A stretch of DNA of 64,000 nucleotides from Anaerolineales bacterium (GCA_014860745.1 JACZJC010000045.1:25688-89687), one strand, 5' to 3'; positions 33,312 to 43,863 are shown, numbered from the stretch's first letter. Notes: generated by a model not told the origin, from the letters alone. Numbers and translations are program-made.

Positions 33312-34712
33312 ATGGCAGAAAATTTTGATGTGGTTGTGATCGGCGCAGGACCCGCGGGATATGTGGCCGCGATCCGTGCCGCGCAGCTAAAACAGAAAGT
33401 GGCGATCGTGGACAAGCAATGGATGGGCGGCGTATGCTTGAATGTGGGCTGTATCCCCTCCAAATCCCTGCTCAAAAACGCGGAAGTAGCTCACACCCTG
33501 CGCGAACGCGGCAAAGACTTCGGCTTCTCCTTTGACAACCTGAAACTGGATTACAGCGTGGCGGTCAAACGCTCGCGCCAGAATTCAGACCGCCTGACCA
33601 AAGGTGTTGGTTTTTTGATGAAGAAGAACAATATCGCCGTGTTCATGGGCGAAGCGAAGTTCAAGGCAAAAGATACAGTCAATGTAACTGACAAAGACGG
33701 CAAAGTCACCGAACTCAAAGCAAAGAACATCATCGTCGCTACAGGCGCGAGCGCCATGGTTCCGCCCGTATGGAAAGTGGACGGCGAAAAAGTGGTCACG
33801 TATTGGGAAGCGATCTTGCAGGACAAGCTCCCCAAGTCGGTGATTGTCATCGGCTCGGGAGCGATCGGCGTGGAATTTTCCACCATCTGGAGCGCGTACG
33901 GTGTGGATGTGACCATCGTCGAAATGCTGCCGCGTGTTGTTCCGCTTGAAGATGAAGAAGTATCAAAGGAACTCGAAAAGGAATTCAAGAAACGCGGTAT
34001 TAAGATTATGACCAGCCACAAGGTTGAATCTGTGGAAGCAACCAAGACAGGCGTGAAGGTTAAAGTGTCAGCGGAAGGAAAAGAAACAATACTGGAAGCA
34101 GACCAGGCGTTGGTAGCGATCGGGTTCCGTCCCAACTCGAAGGGACTCGGCCTTGAAGAAGCCGGTGTAAAGATCAACGAGCGCGGGTTTGTCGAAATCA
34201 ACGAAAAGATGCAGACGAATGTGCCTGGCATTTGGGCCGTCGGCGATGTGACCGGCAAACTCATGTTGGCACACGTTGGCTCAGCAATGGGCATTGTCTG
34301 CGCCGAAAATATAGCAGGCGCGGAAACGATCACCCTGGATTACGAAATGATGCCGCGCGCCACGTATTCGTATCCGCAGGTCGCTTCATTTGGTCTCACC
34401 GAAACGCAGGCAAAGGAACGCGGGCACGAGATCAAGATCGGACGTTTCCCCTTCCAGCCGAACGGCAAGGCACTTGGCATGGGCGATTACATGGGCTTCG
34501 TGAAGATCGTGGTCGATGCGAAATATGGAGAAATTTTAGGCGCGCACATGATCGGCCCCGAAGTGACCGAACTCCTCCCCGAACTCACTCTCGCGCGCAT
34601 GATGGAATTAACTCCGCATGAGATTGCACGCAATGTCCACGCGCACCCGACGCTTTCCGAAGCAATCATGGAAGCGGCACATGGCGCGAGCGGGACGCCC
34701 ATACATATCTAA
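33312..34712 (+). CDS. lpdA: dihydrolipoyl dehydrogenase (E3)
   Basis: 466 aa. FAD motif VIGAGPAGYVAA at 10-21, redox disulphide Cys42/Cys47 (GGVCLNVGCIPSK), NAD motif VIGSGAIGVEFSTIW, second FAD site GIWAVGDVTG, and the C-terminal His-Glu pair in VHAHPTLSEAIMEAAHG. It reoxidises the lipoyl group of E2 with NAD+. Its gene follows E1 and E2 but behind its own promoter and a separate hydrolase gene. Ends in a strong terminator. Confidence 0.95.
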   Translation: MAENFDVVVIGAGPAGYVAAIRAAQLKQKVAIVDKQWMGGVCLNVGCIPSKSLLKNAEVAHTLRERGKDFGFSFDNLKLDYSVAVKRSRQNSDRLTKGVGFLMKKNNIAVFMGEAKFKAKDTVNVTDKDGKVTELKAKNIIVATGASAMVPPVWKVDGEKVVTYWEAILQDKLPKSVIVIGSGAIGVEFSTIWSAYGVDVTIVEMLPRVVPLEDEEVSKELEKEFKKRGIKIMTSHKVESVEATKTGVKVKVSAEGKETILEADQALVAIGFRPNSKGLGLEEAGVKINERGFVEINEKMQTNVPGIWAVGDVTGKLMLAHVGSAMGIVCAENIAGAETITLDYEMMPRATYSYPQVASFGLTETQAKERGHEIKIGRFPFQPNGKALGMGDYMGFVKIVVDAKYGEILGAHMIGPEVTELLPELTLARMMELTPHEIARNVHAHPTLSEAIMEAAHGASGTPIHI

Positions 34713-34717
34713 GACGA

Positions 34718-34753
34718 AGACCTCCGATGCTCACTCTCGGAGGTCTTTTTTTT
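34718..34753 (+). terminator. Rho-independent terminator
   Basis: AGACCTCCGA / TCGGAGGTCT stem with a nine-base loop and eight T, just after lpdA. Confidence 0.92.
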
Positions 34754-35012
34754 CACGGCGCGTAAAGAGGGAACTTGCCTTGATACATGAACCTTTCCTG
34801 CCTTGCTTCAATGAGCAACCATCGAATATTGTGTCGCCGCTATAAGTAGTTCCTCCGTTCATTGGTGGAAAAGACAATTTAGCCACAAATTTGTCTGTAC
34901 AACTTGATATTTTCGAAAGAATGTGCTATTAACAATCCACACAAATTATCAGGGCTTTTGCATGGAGTAAGGGTAGGAAATCTTTGGAAAAGTCACTAAG
35001 AAGGTAAGGCAT
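34754..35012. other. intergenic region, little seen
   Basis: About 260 bases without a gene. A short hairpin (GACAATTTAGCCACAAATTTGTC) lies near 34872-34894. I found no promoter with both boxes, although one must serve the gene at 35013, which has only AAGAAGGTAAG as its ribosome site. Confidence 0.4.
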
Positions 35013-35840
35013 ATGCACCGCGAACGAGTATCCGAAAATGTATTTTGGTTCCAAAGTGAAGTCTACGCCCAGGTAACCGCCGGCGTCATCGTCGGCCCGC
35101 AATGGGCAGTGGTCATCGACACCCTCGCCCTCCCCGAAGAAACGCTGGGAATGCGCGAGTTCATCGAACATGAACTGGGCGTTCAAGTTCGCTATGTCAT
35201 CAATACCCATTACCACGCTGACCATACCTGGGGCAATTGCTTCTTTCCCGGGGCAACCGTCATCGGCCATGAAAAATGCAGGGAATATTTGATCACCAAG
35301 GGCATTCCTTCCCTGGAGGGATCCCGCAAACAGGATGCAAATCTGCGGCAGGTAAAGATCGTTCCCCCCCACTTGACGTTTGCTTCCGGTGAAATGGCCA
35401 TGCGCGTCGGGAAAAAGAATCTGATCATCGCCCCCGCCTTCGGCCACAGCGACGACGGCATCTCCGTGCTGGTGGAGGAAGACCGCGTGCTTTTTGCCGG
35501 TGACGCCTTCATGCCCCTCCCCTATGTCGTAGATGGCAACGTGGACGATATGCTCGCCTCCGTCAAAAAGATCGGGCGCATGGGGCTGGAAAATATCATC
35601 CAGGGACATGGCGATATCATCCTGCGCGGCGAAATCGATGCGGCGGTGAAGGAAAACTTGAACTACCTCAACAACATCAAGAAGATCGTCAAATCTGCGG
35701 GCAAGCGCAAGAACGTGGATGAATTTCTCGAAGAGATCACTATCGAGGAATGCGGCAAGAGCCGCGTCTACCTCGGCGGTCTGGCAGAAACGCTGCACCG
35801 CCGCAACCTGCGCGCGCTGCAGCGCCAGTTGAACGGATAA
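35013..35840 (+). CDS. MBL-fold metallo-hydrolase
   Basis: 275 aa. The metal motif is INTHYHADHTWGN (HxHxDH), followed by VIGHEKCREYL, FGHSDDGISVLVEEDRVLFAGDAF (with the Asp ligand) and IIQGHGDIILRG (the last His). Metallo-beta-lactamase-fold enzymes of this type hydrolyse esters or thioesters (glyoxalase II, lactonases and others); a single substrate cannot be named. It has a helical tail that may form a dimer. Single gene. Confidence 0.85.
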   Translation: MHRERVSENVFWFQSEVYAQVTAGVIVGPQWAVVIDTLALPEETLGMREFIEHELGVQVRYVINTHYHADHTWGNCFFPGATVIGHEKCREYLITKGIPSLEGSRKQDANLRQVKIVPPHLTFASGEMAMRVGKKNLIIAPAFGHSDDGISVLVEEDRVLFAGDAFMPLPYVVDGNVDDMLASVKKIGRMGLENIIQGHGDIILRGEIDAAVKENLNYLNNIKKIVKSAGKRKNVDEFLEEITIEECGKSRVYLGGLAETLHRRNLRALQRQLNG

Positions 35841-35893
35841 TTTTCCTTCATTAATCTGCTCTTTACCAAAAACCCTTATAAAAAGGGACATTT

Positions 35894-35917
35894 GTATTTC
35901 AGGTCACATTGAAATAC
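35894..35917 (+). other. hairpin in leader of mrp operon
   Basis: GTATTTC / GAAATAC with a ten-base loop, 37 bases before the mrpA start. A stem CCCTT / AAGGG lies just upstream. Role unknown; it does not look like a terminator. Confidence 0.35.
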
Positions 35918-35953
35918 GAGGGAAAATCGTATCTGTGAAAACAGGAAAACAAT

Positions 35954-38272
35954 ATGATGATTGCCTTAACCACACTTTCCGTCTTTGGGGCAGCGTTGGT
36001 TGCTCCCTTATTCTTCCGCAATAAAAACAAACTGGCAAGCTGGCTGATCGCCCTGCTGCCGCTCGGAATAACCATCTACTTCGCAAGCCTGCTGCCGCGT
36101 GCTGCAGCGGAAAACCCTGAAACCTTTTCGTTCAACTGGGCAAGAGAATTTGGCGCAAACTTCTCCTTTCGCGCTGATAGTTTGAGCCTGCTCTTTGCCA
36201 TGCTTATCAGCGGTGTTGGCACACTGGTTGTCATTTACGCGGGCGGCTATCTTGGCAAAAACCCCAACATCGGACGCTTTTACGCCTGGCTCTTCATCTT
36301 CATGGGCGCCATGCTCGGCGTGGCGCTTTCAGACAACCTGCTCCTGCTCTTCATCTTCTGGGAATTGACAAGCCTCAGTTCCTACGTGCTCATCGGTTTT
36401 GAGCACGAAAAGGAATCCGCGCGTGCAGCCGCTTTGCAAGCCTTGCTGGTGACAGGCGGCGGCGGATTGGCGATGCTGGCAGGTATTATCCTGCTCGGGC
36501 AAATTAGCGGGACTCTGGAAATCTCCGCGCTTCTTTCCAACACTTCGACTTCGCTCAGTGCAGGCGGGACGGCTGTTCAATCCCACCCATTGTTTATTCC
36601 TGCACTGATTCTGATTCTGCTGGGGGCGTTCACCAAGTCGGCTCAATTCCCCTTCCATTTCTGGCTTCCAAACGCCATGGCAGCTCCCACTCCCGTCAGT
36701 GCGTATTTGCATTCGGCGACGATGGTCAAGGCGGGAGTTTATTTGCTTGCCCGCCTGCATCCCATTCTTGGCGGCAATGACATCTGGCTATACACTGTCA
36801 GCGGTGTGGGGCTGATCACCATGCTGGTCGGCAGTTATCTCTCTTTTTCCCAAACCGACTTAAAACGTCTGCTGGCATATTCCACCCTGGGCGCGCTCGG
36901 CACGATGACCATGCTCATCGGCTTGGGGACTCCGCTCGCGCTGAAGGCGGCGGTGGTTCTCTTATTTGCTCACGCGCTTTATAAGGGCGCGTTGTTTCTC
37001 GTCGCTGGCGCAATCGACCACGAAACGGGAACCCGCGATGTGACCCAACTTGGCGGCTTGTTCCGTGCCCTGCCCATCACGGGGACGGCGGCAGGCATCA
37101 GCGCGCTTTCGATGGCGGGACTTCCCCCGCTCTTTGGCTTTATTGCCAAAGAAGTTGTTTACGAAACGGGTCTCGAATTCAATCCCTGGCTGATGGCAGC
37201 GATCATCTTCATGGGGCTTTCCACCGTTTTCGTAGCAGGAGTGGTGGGCATGGGTCCATTTTTTGGCAAACTCACCGAATCCCCCAAAAAGCCGCATGAA
37301 GCGCCGCTCAGCATGTGGCTGGGACCAATATTGCTGACCGCGCTCAGTCTGTTGGCGGGATTCTTTCCCAGCGGAATCTCAAACCTGATCGTCAGCCCGG
37401 CAGTTTCCAGCGTGGCGGGCGAAGCGGTTAAAGTCAAGCTGGCGTTGTGGCACGGAGTCAATACCGCTTTCCTATTAAGTATTGCAACCGTTATCGCGGG
37501 TATCCTTTTATTTTCAATTAGAAATTCCCTGCGAGGCGTCCTGCAAAAGATTGAGTGGAAATGGGGTCCCGCTTATTTTTATACTCTTTCGCTCGATGGA
37601 ATGAACGCCCTCGCGCGCGCGCAAACCCGCTTTCTGCAAAGCGGAACCCTGCGCAATTACATCCTGATCATTATTTTGTGCGTGACGCTTGGCGGCGGCT
37701 ACTCGCTGTTTCGCATCGGCGGCTTCGATATCCTGCCGCAGCATATCTCGGATGTGAAATTTTATGAAGCAGCAATTGCGGCATTGATCCTCGGTGCGGC
37801 GATTGCTGCAGTGACGTCGTCGTCCCGGTTGGGAGCGATTGCGGCGCTTGGCGCAGCAGGAATAGGCGTGGCGTTGATCTTCCTGCAATTTGGCGCGCCT
37901 GATCTGGCAATTACCCAGTTTGCCATTGAAGCATTGACGGTGATCCTGTTTGTGCTGGCTTTTTATCACCTGCCGAAATTCACGCAGCTCAGTTCGCCGC
38001 GCGCGCGCATCCGCGACGCGGTTATTGCGCTGTTTACAGGTGCATTGATGACAATGCTGGTACTGGCCGCAGTGGGTGTTCATATTTCCGATTCTATTTC
38101 AACATTTTTTGTAGAGAACTCCCTGCCGCTGGCGCACGGGCGCAACATTGTCAACGTGATTTTGGTGGACTTCCGCGGCATGGATACAATGGGCGAGATC
38201 ACTGTGCTGGGTATTGCAGGAATTGGGGTGTATGCCTTGCTTAAATTTCGCAGGAAGAAAGGACGGGAATAA
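35954..38272 (+). CDS. mrpA: Na+/H+ antiporter subunit MrpA
   Basis: 772 aa, about 20 hydrophobic helices. The NuoL-like core holds the key Glu in [17 protein letters not shown] and Lys in [14 protein letters not shown]; the C-terminal 150 residues are the MrpB-like extension ([33 protein letters not shown]) that closes full-length MrpA. With MrpB-G it forms a multi-subunit Na+/H+ antiporter used for pH and sodium homeostasis. First of seven tightly packed genes; its stop overlaps mrpB by one base. Confidence 0.95.
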   Translation: MMIALTTLSVFGAALVAPLFFRNKNKLASWLIALLPLGITIYFASLLPRAAAENPETFSFNWAREFGANFSFRADSLSLLFAMLISGVGTLVVIYAGGYLGKNPNIGRFYAWLFIFMGAMLGVALSDNLLLLFIFWELTSLSSYVLIGFEHEKESARAAALQALLVTGGGGLAMLAGIILLGQISGTLEISALLSNTSTSLSAGGTAVQSHPLFIPALILILLGAFTKSAQFPFHFWLPNAMAAPTPVSAYLHSATMVKAGVYLLARLHPILGGNDIWLYTVSGVGLITMLVGSYLSFSQTDLKRLLAYSTLGALGTMTMLIGLGTPLALKAAVVLLFAHALYKGALFLVAGAIDHETGTRDVTQLGGLFRALPITGTAAGISALSMAGLPPLFGFIAKEVVYETGLEFNPWLMAAIIFMGLSTVFVAGVVGMGPFFGKLTESPKKPHEAPLSMWLGPILLTALSLLAGFFPSGISNLIVSPAVSSVAGEAVKVKLALWHGVNTAFLLSIATVIAGILLFSIRNSLRGVLQKIEWKWGPAYFYTLSLDGMNALARAQTRFLQSGTLRNYILIIILCVTLGGGYSLFRIGGFDILPQHISDVKFYEAAIAALILGAAIAAVTSSSRLGAIAALGAAGIGVALIFLQFGAPDLAITQFAIEALTVILFVLAFYHLPKFTQLSSPRARIRDAVIALFTGALMTMLVLAAVGVHISDSISTFFVENSLPLAHGRNIVNVILVDFRGMDTMGEITVLGIAGIGVYALLKFRRKKGRE

Positions 38273-38694
38273 TGAAAATCGATTCTCTTATCCTGCGGAC
38301 GATGGTCCGTTACCTGTTCCCGCTTCTGCTTCTGTTTTCGGTATTCATTTTTCTGCGCGGACATAATGAACCGGGGGGCGGATTTATCGCCGGGCTGGTG
38401 GCTTCTGCCGCATACGCGTTGTACTCAATTGCGAGCAATTCAATAGAAGCCCGCCAAGTCTTGGGAGTGGATACTCGTCTGTTGATCGGAATCGGGCTAT
38501 TGATCGCCTTGTGCAGCGGATTACCCGCTATCTTTGCGGGAGAATCCTTTCTCACCGGGCTGTGGGGATACTTATCCATTCCGGGTGTTTTCAAGATCGA
38601 GATTGGCACACCCGTATTATTTGATATTGGTGTGTTTCTGGCTGTGATGGGCGTCACCCTGACTATCATCTTCGCCCTGGAAGAGGTGGAGTAA
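38272..38694 (+). CDS. mrpB: Na+/H+ antiporter subunit MrpB
   Basis: 140 aa with four helices and the family signature [25 protein letters not shown]. It fits the usual MrpB length. TAATG overlap with mrpA and a two-base gap to mrpC show co-translation. Confidence 0.93.
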   Translation: MKIDSLILRTMVRYLFPLLLLFSVFIFLRGHNEPGGGFIAGLVASAAYALYSIASNSIEARQVLGVDTRLLIGIGLLIALCSGLPAIFAGESFLTGLWGYLSIPGVFKIEIGTPVLFDIGVFLAVMGVTLTIIFALEEVE

Positions 38695-38696
38695 TC

Positions 38697-39071
38697 ATGG
38701 AAATCGTTCTTGCCTTCGTCATTGGCGGGTTATATGCCGCCGGTATCTACATGATGCTTCGCCGCAGTCTGGTCAAACTTTTGATCGGTCTTGCCCTGCT
38801 CAGTCACGCCGCGAACTTACTGATCTTCACCGCCGCCCGTTTGACCCGGGCTGGGTTCCCCATTATCGGCATGGATCAACAAGCGCTGGAGCTTCCTTAC
38901 GCCGACCCACTGCCGCAGGCGTTGATTCTGACCGCCATCGTTATCAGTTTCGGCGTCACGGCATTTGCGCTGGCGTTATCATATCGTACCTATAAATCCA
39001 TCCACACAGATGACCTGGATAAAATGAAGACCACAGATGAAGCGGATGATTCGAAGGAAACTTCCGCATGA
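38697..39071 (+). CDS. mrpC: Na+/H+ antiporter subunit MrpC
   Basis: 124 aa, NuoK-like, three helices. Family features: [24 protein letters not shown] and [27 protein letters not shown]. The acidic C-terminal tail ([17 protein letters not shown]) lies in the cytoplasm. It overlaps mrpD by four bases. Confidence 0.93.
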   Translation: MEIVLAFVIGGLYAAGIYMMLRRSLVKLLIGLALLSHAANLLIFTAARLTRAGFPIIGMDQQALELPYADPLPQALILTAIVISFGVTAFALALSYRTYKSIHTDDLDKMKTTDEADDSKETSA

Positions 39072-40579
39072 ACAATTTGCTGATCCTTCCCATTATCATT
39101 CCCATGTTTACGGGCATCCTTGCGCTGCTGGCATACAACTCGCGGACAGCGCAGCGTTGGTTGAGTGTTCTCGGTTCCTCCGCATTGTTGAGCGTTGCGG
39201 TCTGGCTTCTCGTCGAAGTGGGGCGCAACGGCATTCTCGTCTTGCAGGTTGGAGGTTGGCAGGCGCCGTTTGGCATCACGCTGGTAGCAGACTTGTTCAG
39301 TTCCATTATGGTTGTCCTGACCGGCATCATTGGTCTTGCAGTGGCAGTCTATTCGCTGGCAATCATTGACCCAGACCACGAGAAGTTCGGCTATCACCAA
39401 CTCTATCAATTCCTGTTGATGGGCGTGAGCGGCGCATTCCTCACCGGGGATTTGTTCAACCTGTATGTCTGGTTCGAGGTGATGCTGATGGCATCCTTCG
39501 TACTGCTGGCACTCGGTGGCGGGCGCGGTCAAATGGAAGGCGCCATTAAATATGTCACCCTTAACTTGATGGCCTCCGCCGTTTTTCTCGCCGCGCTTGG
39601 TCTGCTCTATGGCATGACCGGCACGCTAAACATGGCAGACCTGGCATATAAATTTTCAAAGGGGCTTTCCGCAGAACAATCCGGCTTGATCACGACACTA
39701 TCCATGCTGTTCCTGATCGCTTTTGGAATCAAGGCAGCCGTCTTTCCGCTGTTCTTTTGGCTGCCAGCTTCGTATCATACGCCGCCCGTGCCTGTTTCCG
39801 CTTTATTTGCTGGACTATTGACCAAGGTTGGGGTGTATGCCCTCATCCGCGTCTTTACCTTAATCTTTACCCAAGACGTCGGCTTCACCCACACCTTGAT
39901 TCTCTTCATCGCAGGCTTGACCATGGTCACTGGCGTGCTGGGCGCTGTTGCCCAGGGCGAATTCCGAAGGGTACTCTCCTTTCACATTATCAGCCAGATC
40001 GGTTACATGGTCATGGGGCTGGGATTGTTCACTCCACTTGCACTGGCCGGCTCAGTCTTTTACATTGCGCACCATATTATCGTCAAGACGAACCTATTCC
40101 TAATCAGCGGGGTGGTAAAACACCTCCATGGAACATTGGAACTGAAAAAGCTCGGCGGGTTGTATCAACTTATGCCGCACCTGGGCGTCTTGTTTCTCAT
40201 CCCTGCGCTTTCACTGGCAGGTATTCCCCCGCTTTCCGGTTTCTTTGCCAAACTCAGCCTCATCCAGGCAGGCTTGGAAAAAGGTGATTTTTTCATCGTT
40301 GCAGTTTCACTGGCAGTGAGTTTGTTGACCGTTTTCTCAATGATGAAATTATGGAACGAAACGTTTTGGAAACCGTTGCCGCAAAATGAAGAATTAAGCG
40401 CAAAACCTCTCTCGAAAAAGCAATGGATCAGCATGCTGGCACCCATTGTGGTACTCGCCGCGATCACCATCATGATTGGTTTGGGAGTTTCCCCCGCCTT
40501 CTCACTGGCATTACAAGCGGGTGAACAGTTGATGAATCCCTCCGCGTATATCCAGGCTGTTATGGAGATCACACCATGA
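39068..40579 (+). CDS. mrpD: Na+/H+ antiporter subunit MrpD
   Basis: 503 aa, about 14 helices, NuoN/M-like. The conserved Glu is in [18 protein letters not shown] and the Lys in [15 protein letters not shown], with a further Lys in [23 protein letters not shown]. These residues carry protons in the family. It is the second large antiporter-like subunit of the complex. Overlaps mrpC and mrpE by four bases each. Confidence 0.95.
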   Translation: MNNLLILPIIIPMFTGILALLAYNSRTAQRWLSVLGSSALLSVAVWLLVEVGRNGILVLQVGGWQAPFGITLVADLFSSIMVVLTGIIGLAVAVYSLAIIDPDHEKFGYHQLYQFLLMGVSGAFLTGDLFNLYVWFEVMLMASFVLLALGGGRGQMEGAIKYVTLNLMASAVFLAALGLLYGMTGTLNMADLAYKFSKGLSAEQSGLITTLSMLFLIAFGIKAAVFPLFFWLPASYHTPPVPVSALFAGLLTKVGVYALIRVFTLIFTQDVGFTHTLILFIAGLTMVTGVLGAVAQGEFRRVLSFHIISQIGYMVMGLGLFTPLALAGSVFYIAHHIIVKTNLFLISGVVKHLHGTLELKKLGGLYQLMPHLGVLFLIPALSLAGIPPLSGFFAKLSLIQAGLEKGDFFIVAVSLAVSLLTVFSMMKLWNETFWKPLPQNEELSAKPLSKKQWISMLAPIVVLAAITIMIGLGVSPAFSLALQAGEQLMNPSAYIQAVMEITP

Positions 40580-41073
40580 GATATTTTTTGCTGAATATCA
40601 TATTAGCGTTGACCTGGGCAATGCTCAACGGCGAAATTAATTCTGGAAATATTATTGCAGGTTTCATCATTGGATACATCATCCTCTATGTTGCCCAGCG
40701 CGCGCTTGGAGCGCCGCCCTATTTTGGAAAAATATCGAGATTAATCCAGTTTGTCGCTTTTTTCTCGGTAGAGCTCGTCAAATCCAACATCAAAGTGGCG
40801 TCAGACGTGTTGACCAAACATAACTATATGAAGCCCCGCATCATTGCTGTTCCCCTGGACGCAAAAACCGACGCAGAGATCACCCTGCTGGCAAATCTCA
40901 TCTCCCTGACGCCCGGCTCGCTCAGTCTCGACGTATCCAATGATAAAAAGGTGATCTATGTTCACGTCATGTATGCAGAGGATGCGGATGCTGCAAAACG
41001 CGAGATTAAGAACGGGCTGGAACGCTGGGTTCTGAAACTTTTCTCTTCAGACAAAAAGGATCGCCTCTCATGA
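40576..41073 (+). CDS. mrpE: Na+/H+ antiporter subunit MrpE
   Basis: 165 aa with two or three N-terminal helices and a cytoplasmic beta domain ([29 protein letters not shown]), the hallmark of MrpE. MrpE helps assemble the complex. Overlaps both neighbours by four bases (ATGA). Confidence 0.93.
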   Translation: MRYFLLNIILALTWAMLNGEINSGNIIAGFIIGYIILYVAQRALGAPPYFGKISRLIQFVAFFSVELVKSNIKVASDVLTKHNYMKPRIIAVPLDAKTDAEITLLANLISLTPGSLSLDVSNDKKVIYVHVMYAEDADAAKREIKNGLERWVLKLFSSDKKDRLS

Positions 41074-41342
41074 CCGTTAATATGATTGCCTTTGGCTTTC
41101 TGACCCTCGCCCTGCTGTTTGCCTTTCTCCGCCTGACCCGCAACCCCAACCGCGACCATCGCATCATGGCGCTGGACCGGGTAATAGCAATTGACTTGAT
41201 GGCAACCCTCTCGATCGGTTTTATGACCCTGTTCGCCGTCGAAACAGGCAAAGCCGTCTTTCTGGACGCAGCAATGGTCCTTGCGCTGATTGCCTTCCTG
41301 GGCACGGTGGCTTTCGCCCGCTATCTTGAGAAGGGAAAATAA
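41070..41342 (+). CDS. mrpF: Na+/H+ antiporter subunit MrpF
   Basis: 90 aa, three helices, with the MrpF pattern RNPNRDHRIMALDRVIAIDLMA (the Asp near DRVIAIDL is kept) and an FLDAAMVLALIAFLGTVAFARYLEKG end. It overlaps mrpE by four bases and is followed four bases later by mrpG. Confidence 0.93.
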   Translation: MTVNMIAFGFLTLALLFAFLRLTRNPNRDHRIMALDRVIAIDLMATLSIGFMTLFAVETGKAVFLDAAMVLALIAFLGTVAFARYLEKGK

Positions 41343-41346
41343 TCAC

Positions 41347-41733
41347 ATGTTCTGGGATATCCTCTCAAAGATTCTGATCTTAATCGGCGGATTCTTTATG
41401 TTTGTAGCAGCGCTGGGCGTATTACGAATGCCAGACTTATATATGCGCCTGCATGCCAATACAAAGTCTGCAACTTTTGGTATTGGCTTTCTTTTGCTTG
41501 GGGCGGCGGTTCATTTTGGGGAATTTGCCATCAGCATCCGCGCGCTATCGATTCTGCTGTTTTTATTTGCCACAGCTCCTGTCGCCGCGCATATGATCGG
41601 GCGCGCCGCTTATATTGCCAAGTCACCCCTTTGGGGAGGCACGCTCAGCGATGACCTTGCGGGAAAATATGATAAAAAGACCCATGAACTGACTGCGGAA
41701 ATAGAAGAGCCAAAAGCAGCAAAGAAGAATTAG
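41347..41733 (+). CDS. mrpG: Na+/H+ antiporter subunit MrpG
   Basis: 128 aa from ATG 41347. Three helices with LGVLRMPDLYMRLHANTKSATFG, the MrpG signature, and a charged tail (EIEEPKAAKKN). A longer frame from 41290 would overlap mrpF by 50 bases and lacks the family N-terminus. Last gene of the mrp operon. Confidence 0.93.
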   Translation: MFWDILSKILILIGGFFMFVAALGVLRMPDLYMRLHANTKSATFGIGFLLLGAAVHFGEFAISIRALSILLFLFATAPVAAHMIGRAAYIAKSPLWGGTLSDDLAGKYDKKTHELTAEIEEPKAAKKN

Positions 41734-41773
41734 TAACTTTCTATCCTATTATCTATCACGTTCCATTTGTCCA

Positions 41774-42349
41774 ATGGCCGCATCCTCTCTTCCCTATCCA
41801 AACCCGCCCCCCTTTCAACAGGGCGGCCTTGATTCACTCTGCGGGCTGTACAGCATCATCAACGCCGAGCGGATCATCAACCATTCCTCGGATCCTGAGA
41901 CCCAGCAATTATTCGACGACCTGATCCATTATCTTTCCCGCCGCGGGTTGTTGACCAAGTTTCTGATCGGCGGCATCATCCACACGGAAATGCTCGTCAT
42001 CTTGAACAAGGTGGTCGGCAAAAAGCGCATCTCGAATGTGGAGATCCCCTGGCGCGGAGTCCCCAACCCGGACCTGATCTCGTTTTGGAAATCCATGCAA
42101 AGTTTTCTGGACGGCACCCCCGGCCGCGCCATCATCCTCGGCCTGCAGGGATATCACGACCATTGGACGGTGATCGAAAGCATTACGAACCGCTCCATTT
42201 TGCTGTACGATTCTTCCCTGATCCAGCGGTTGAAGCGTTCGCAGTGCACCACCGTCTACGCAACCTGGAAGCGCAAACATCTATTTCTACCCGCGCAGAC
42301 GTATTTCCTTTCCAATGAAGTGCAGGATATCAGCCAGTTCGACTCCTAA
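41774..42349 (+). CDS. papain-like (C39-type) cysteine protease-fold protein
   Basis: 191 aa. GGLDSLCGLYSIINAERII puts Cys23 at the start of a helix, and GYHDHWTVIE gives His130, followed by ILLYDSS with Asp146, the order of a papain-like Cys-His-Asp triad as in C39 peptidases. It lacks a transporter domain and signal peptide, so it would act in the cytoplasm. The substrate is unknown; it could also be a transpeptidase or inactive. The stop codon lies at the left end of an inverted-repeat element. Confidence 0.6.
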   Translation: MAASSLPYPNPPPFQQGGLDSLCGLYSIINAERIINHSSDPETQQLFDDLIHYLSRRGLLTKFLIGGIIHTEMLVILNKVVGKKRISNVEIPWRGVPNPDLISFWKSMQSFLDGTPGRAIILGLQGYHDHWTVIESITNRSILLYDSSLIQRLKRSQCTTVYATWKRKHLFLPAQTYFLSNEVQDISQFDS

Positions 42350-42529
42350 GAGAGTGTTTCTTGACTTTTTTTGGGACACGGATAACACGGATTACACTGA
42401 AGTTCACGGAAAAACCCATTGAAAAGCTGCTCTTTCCGTACGCGAAGCGTCCGTGAAACTTGTGCTGAGCTTGTCGAAGCATCCGTGTACGAAAAGAGGG
42501 CGATAAGGACTTAAGAAACGCTCTCTAAG
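42346..42529. repeat. 184-bp inverted-repeat element
   Basis: Ends CTAAGAGAGTGTTTCTT and AAGAAACGCTCTCTAAG are inverted repeats with two mismatches. The interior holds ACACGGATAACACGGATTACACTGAAGTTCACGG-like direct repeats and CTGAGCTTGTCGAAGCATCCGTG, which are typical of dispersed bacterial repeats. The left end overlaps the stop codon of the previous gene (TAA at 42347). Confidence 0.65.
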
Positions 42530-42553
42530 ACATTCGGAAAACAACGAGGCTTT

Positions 42554-42940
42554 ATGAACAAGGTAAACAACGACCTGACCAAACTCCTCTCCGAGCTTGC
42601 GAGGGAGGAATATTGCTACCTCACCACAAAGGGACGCAAAAGCGGCAAACCGCATGAGATCGAAATCTGGTTTTGCATCCATGCGGATTCGCTCTACCTG
42701 CTTTCCGGGGGCGGGAATGAATCCGATCGGGTAAAGAACCTGCGCGCCAACCCCGAAGTAGCGCTACGCATCGGGAAGTATATTTTCGCCGCAACAACAA
42801 GGATCGTAAAAAACATCGGGGAAGAATCAACTGTCCGCCCGATGATGGCCGCCAAATACCAGGGCTGGCAGGATGGACAGAAACTCAGCGAATGGGCGCG
42901 CGATGCGCTGGTGGTGGGCATCGATATACAAAAGACCTGA
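42554..42940 (+). CDS. deazaflavin-dependent nitroreductase-like (DDN family) protein
   Basis: 128 aa split-barrel protein. YLTTKGRKSGKPHEIEIWF, LYLLSGGGNESDRVKNLRANPEVALRIG are typical of the F420-binding DDN/nitroreductase family of Chloroflexota and Actinobacteria; the general PPOX fold binds F420, FMN or heme. Cofactor not proven. It would catalyse a hydride transfer. Terminator shared with the convergent BASS transporter gene follows. Confidence 0.75.
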   Translation: MNKVNNDLTKLLSELAREEYCYLTTKGRKSGKPHEIEIWFCIHADSLYLLSGGGNESDRVKNLRANPEVALRIGKYIFAATTRIVKNIGEESTVRPMMAAKYQGWQDGQKLSEWARDALVVGIDIQKT

Positions 42941-42963
42941 CGGGTATCTGTGTCAGGTCTTTC
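42933..42963. terminator. bidirectional terminator
   Basis: AGACCTGAC / GTCAGGTCTTT stem between the convergent genes ending at 42940 and 42982; the stem starts inside the last codons of the left gene. Confidence 0.75.
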
Positions 42964-42981
42964 GATATAAAAAATATCTTC

Positions 42982-43863
42982 CTATGCAGTGACAGCTTCG
43001 GGGCTGGGGGCGCGGCGTGCCATCCAAAAGGCGAGCGCAAAGCCAGTGACGTACATCCAGATGGCATATAAACCAGGGATGACCGCCATATCGTTATTGT
43101 TCAACAAGGTGATGGCAACCGTGATGGAGACGGTCGAGTTCTGCAAACCCGTCTCGATGGCGATCGTCATGGCCTGGATGTGGCCGATGCGCGCGAATTT
43201 GGAAACATAATAGCCCACTATCAGGGAGGCGATGTTCAGCACGATAAAGGCGGGGGCAAAGCGCGGACCGTCGCGGACGATCACGTCCCAGTTTTGGGCA
43301 ATGAGCGCAAGAATGACGAGGAACAGGAAAACCGTGGCGAATATCTTCGACCAGCGCTTGCTATTCTCGGCAAAGTCTGGTTTCCAATTGCGGATGCCCA
43401 TACCCAACAGGGTGGGGATCAGCGTGATGACGGCCACCTGTATCATCGTATCCACCACGGGGAAGTCAATATCCAGCGCGCCGCTGCCGTATACCGAGTA
43501 GGCGATTCCCAGCCCAAAAGGGATGGTGATAAAGGCCAGCATATTGGTGATGGCGGTCAGGGTGATGCCCAGCGCGCGGTCGCCGTCGCCCGCGTGGATG
43601 ATGAGGTTCGACGTCGCGCCGTCGGGGGAGACTGCCAATAATATAAGACTGATGGCATAGATCGCGGGCAGGGCAAAGATGCCAGCCACTGCAAAACCCA
43701 GCAGGGGCAGCAGGATCATCTGGCAGAGCAGGCCGACCAGCACGGGTTTTGGCTGGGTGAAAATGCGCCGAAAATCCGCGACCGTCAACGTCATGCCCAG
43801 CGTTACCATGATGATGGCAATCGACAACGGGAGGATTACACTTGAAATGATGCTCTCTTGCAT
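42982..43863 (-). CDS. bile acid:sodium symporter (BASS) family transporter
   Basis: 293 aa from ATG 43863, with AAGGAGATTGACC before it. About ten helices and the BASS features: VTLGMTLTVADFRRIFTQPK at 20-40, LLAVSPDGATSNLIIHAGDGD, and IAIETGLQNSTVSITVA with the ETG/N core that forms the sodium sites. Likely Na+-coupled uptake or efflux of an organic anion; the substrate cannot be told. A longer upstream frame would overlap the divergent DUF1003 region and lacks homology. Confidence 0.88.
   Translation of the reverse strand: MQESIISSVILPLSIAIIMVTLGMTLTVADFRRIFTQPKPVLVGLLCQMILLPLLGFAVAGIFALPAIYAISLILLAVSPDGATSNLIIHAGDGDRALGITLTAITNMLAFITIPFGLGIAYSVYGSGALDIDFPVVDTMIQVAVITLIPTLLGMGIRNWKPDFAENSKRWSKIFATVFLFLVILALIAQNWDVIVRDGPRFAPAFIVLNIASLIVGYYVSKFARIGHIQAMTIAIETGLQNSTVSITVAITLLNNNDMAVIPGLYAIWMYVTGFALAFWMARRAPSPEAVTA

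Noticed and set aside
34929..35891. 320-codon open frame on the minus strand
   Set aside because: Opposite the MBL-fold gene, which has a clear HxHxDH motif; the reverse frame has none.
35841..35953. riboswitch before the mrp operon
   Set aside because: Only two short hairpins; no known aptamer core was recognised.
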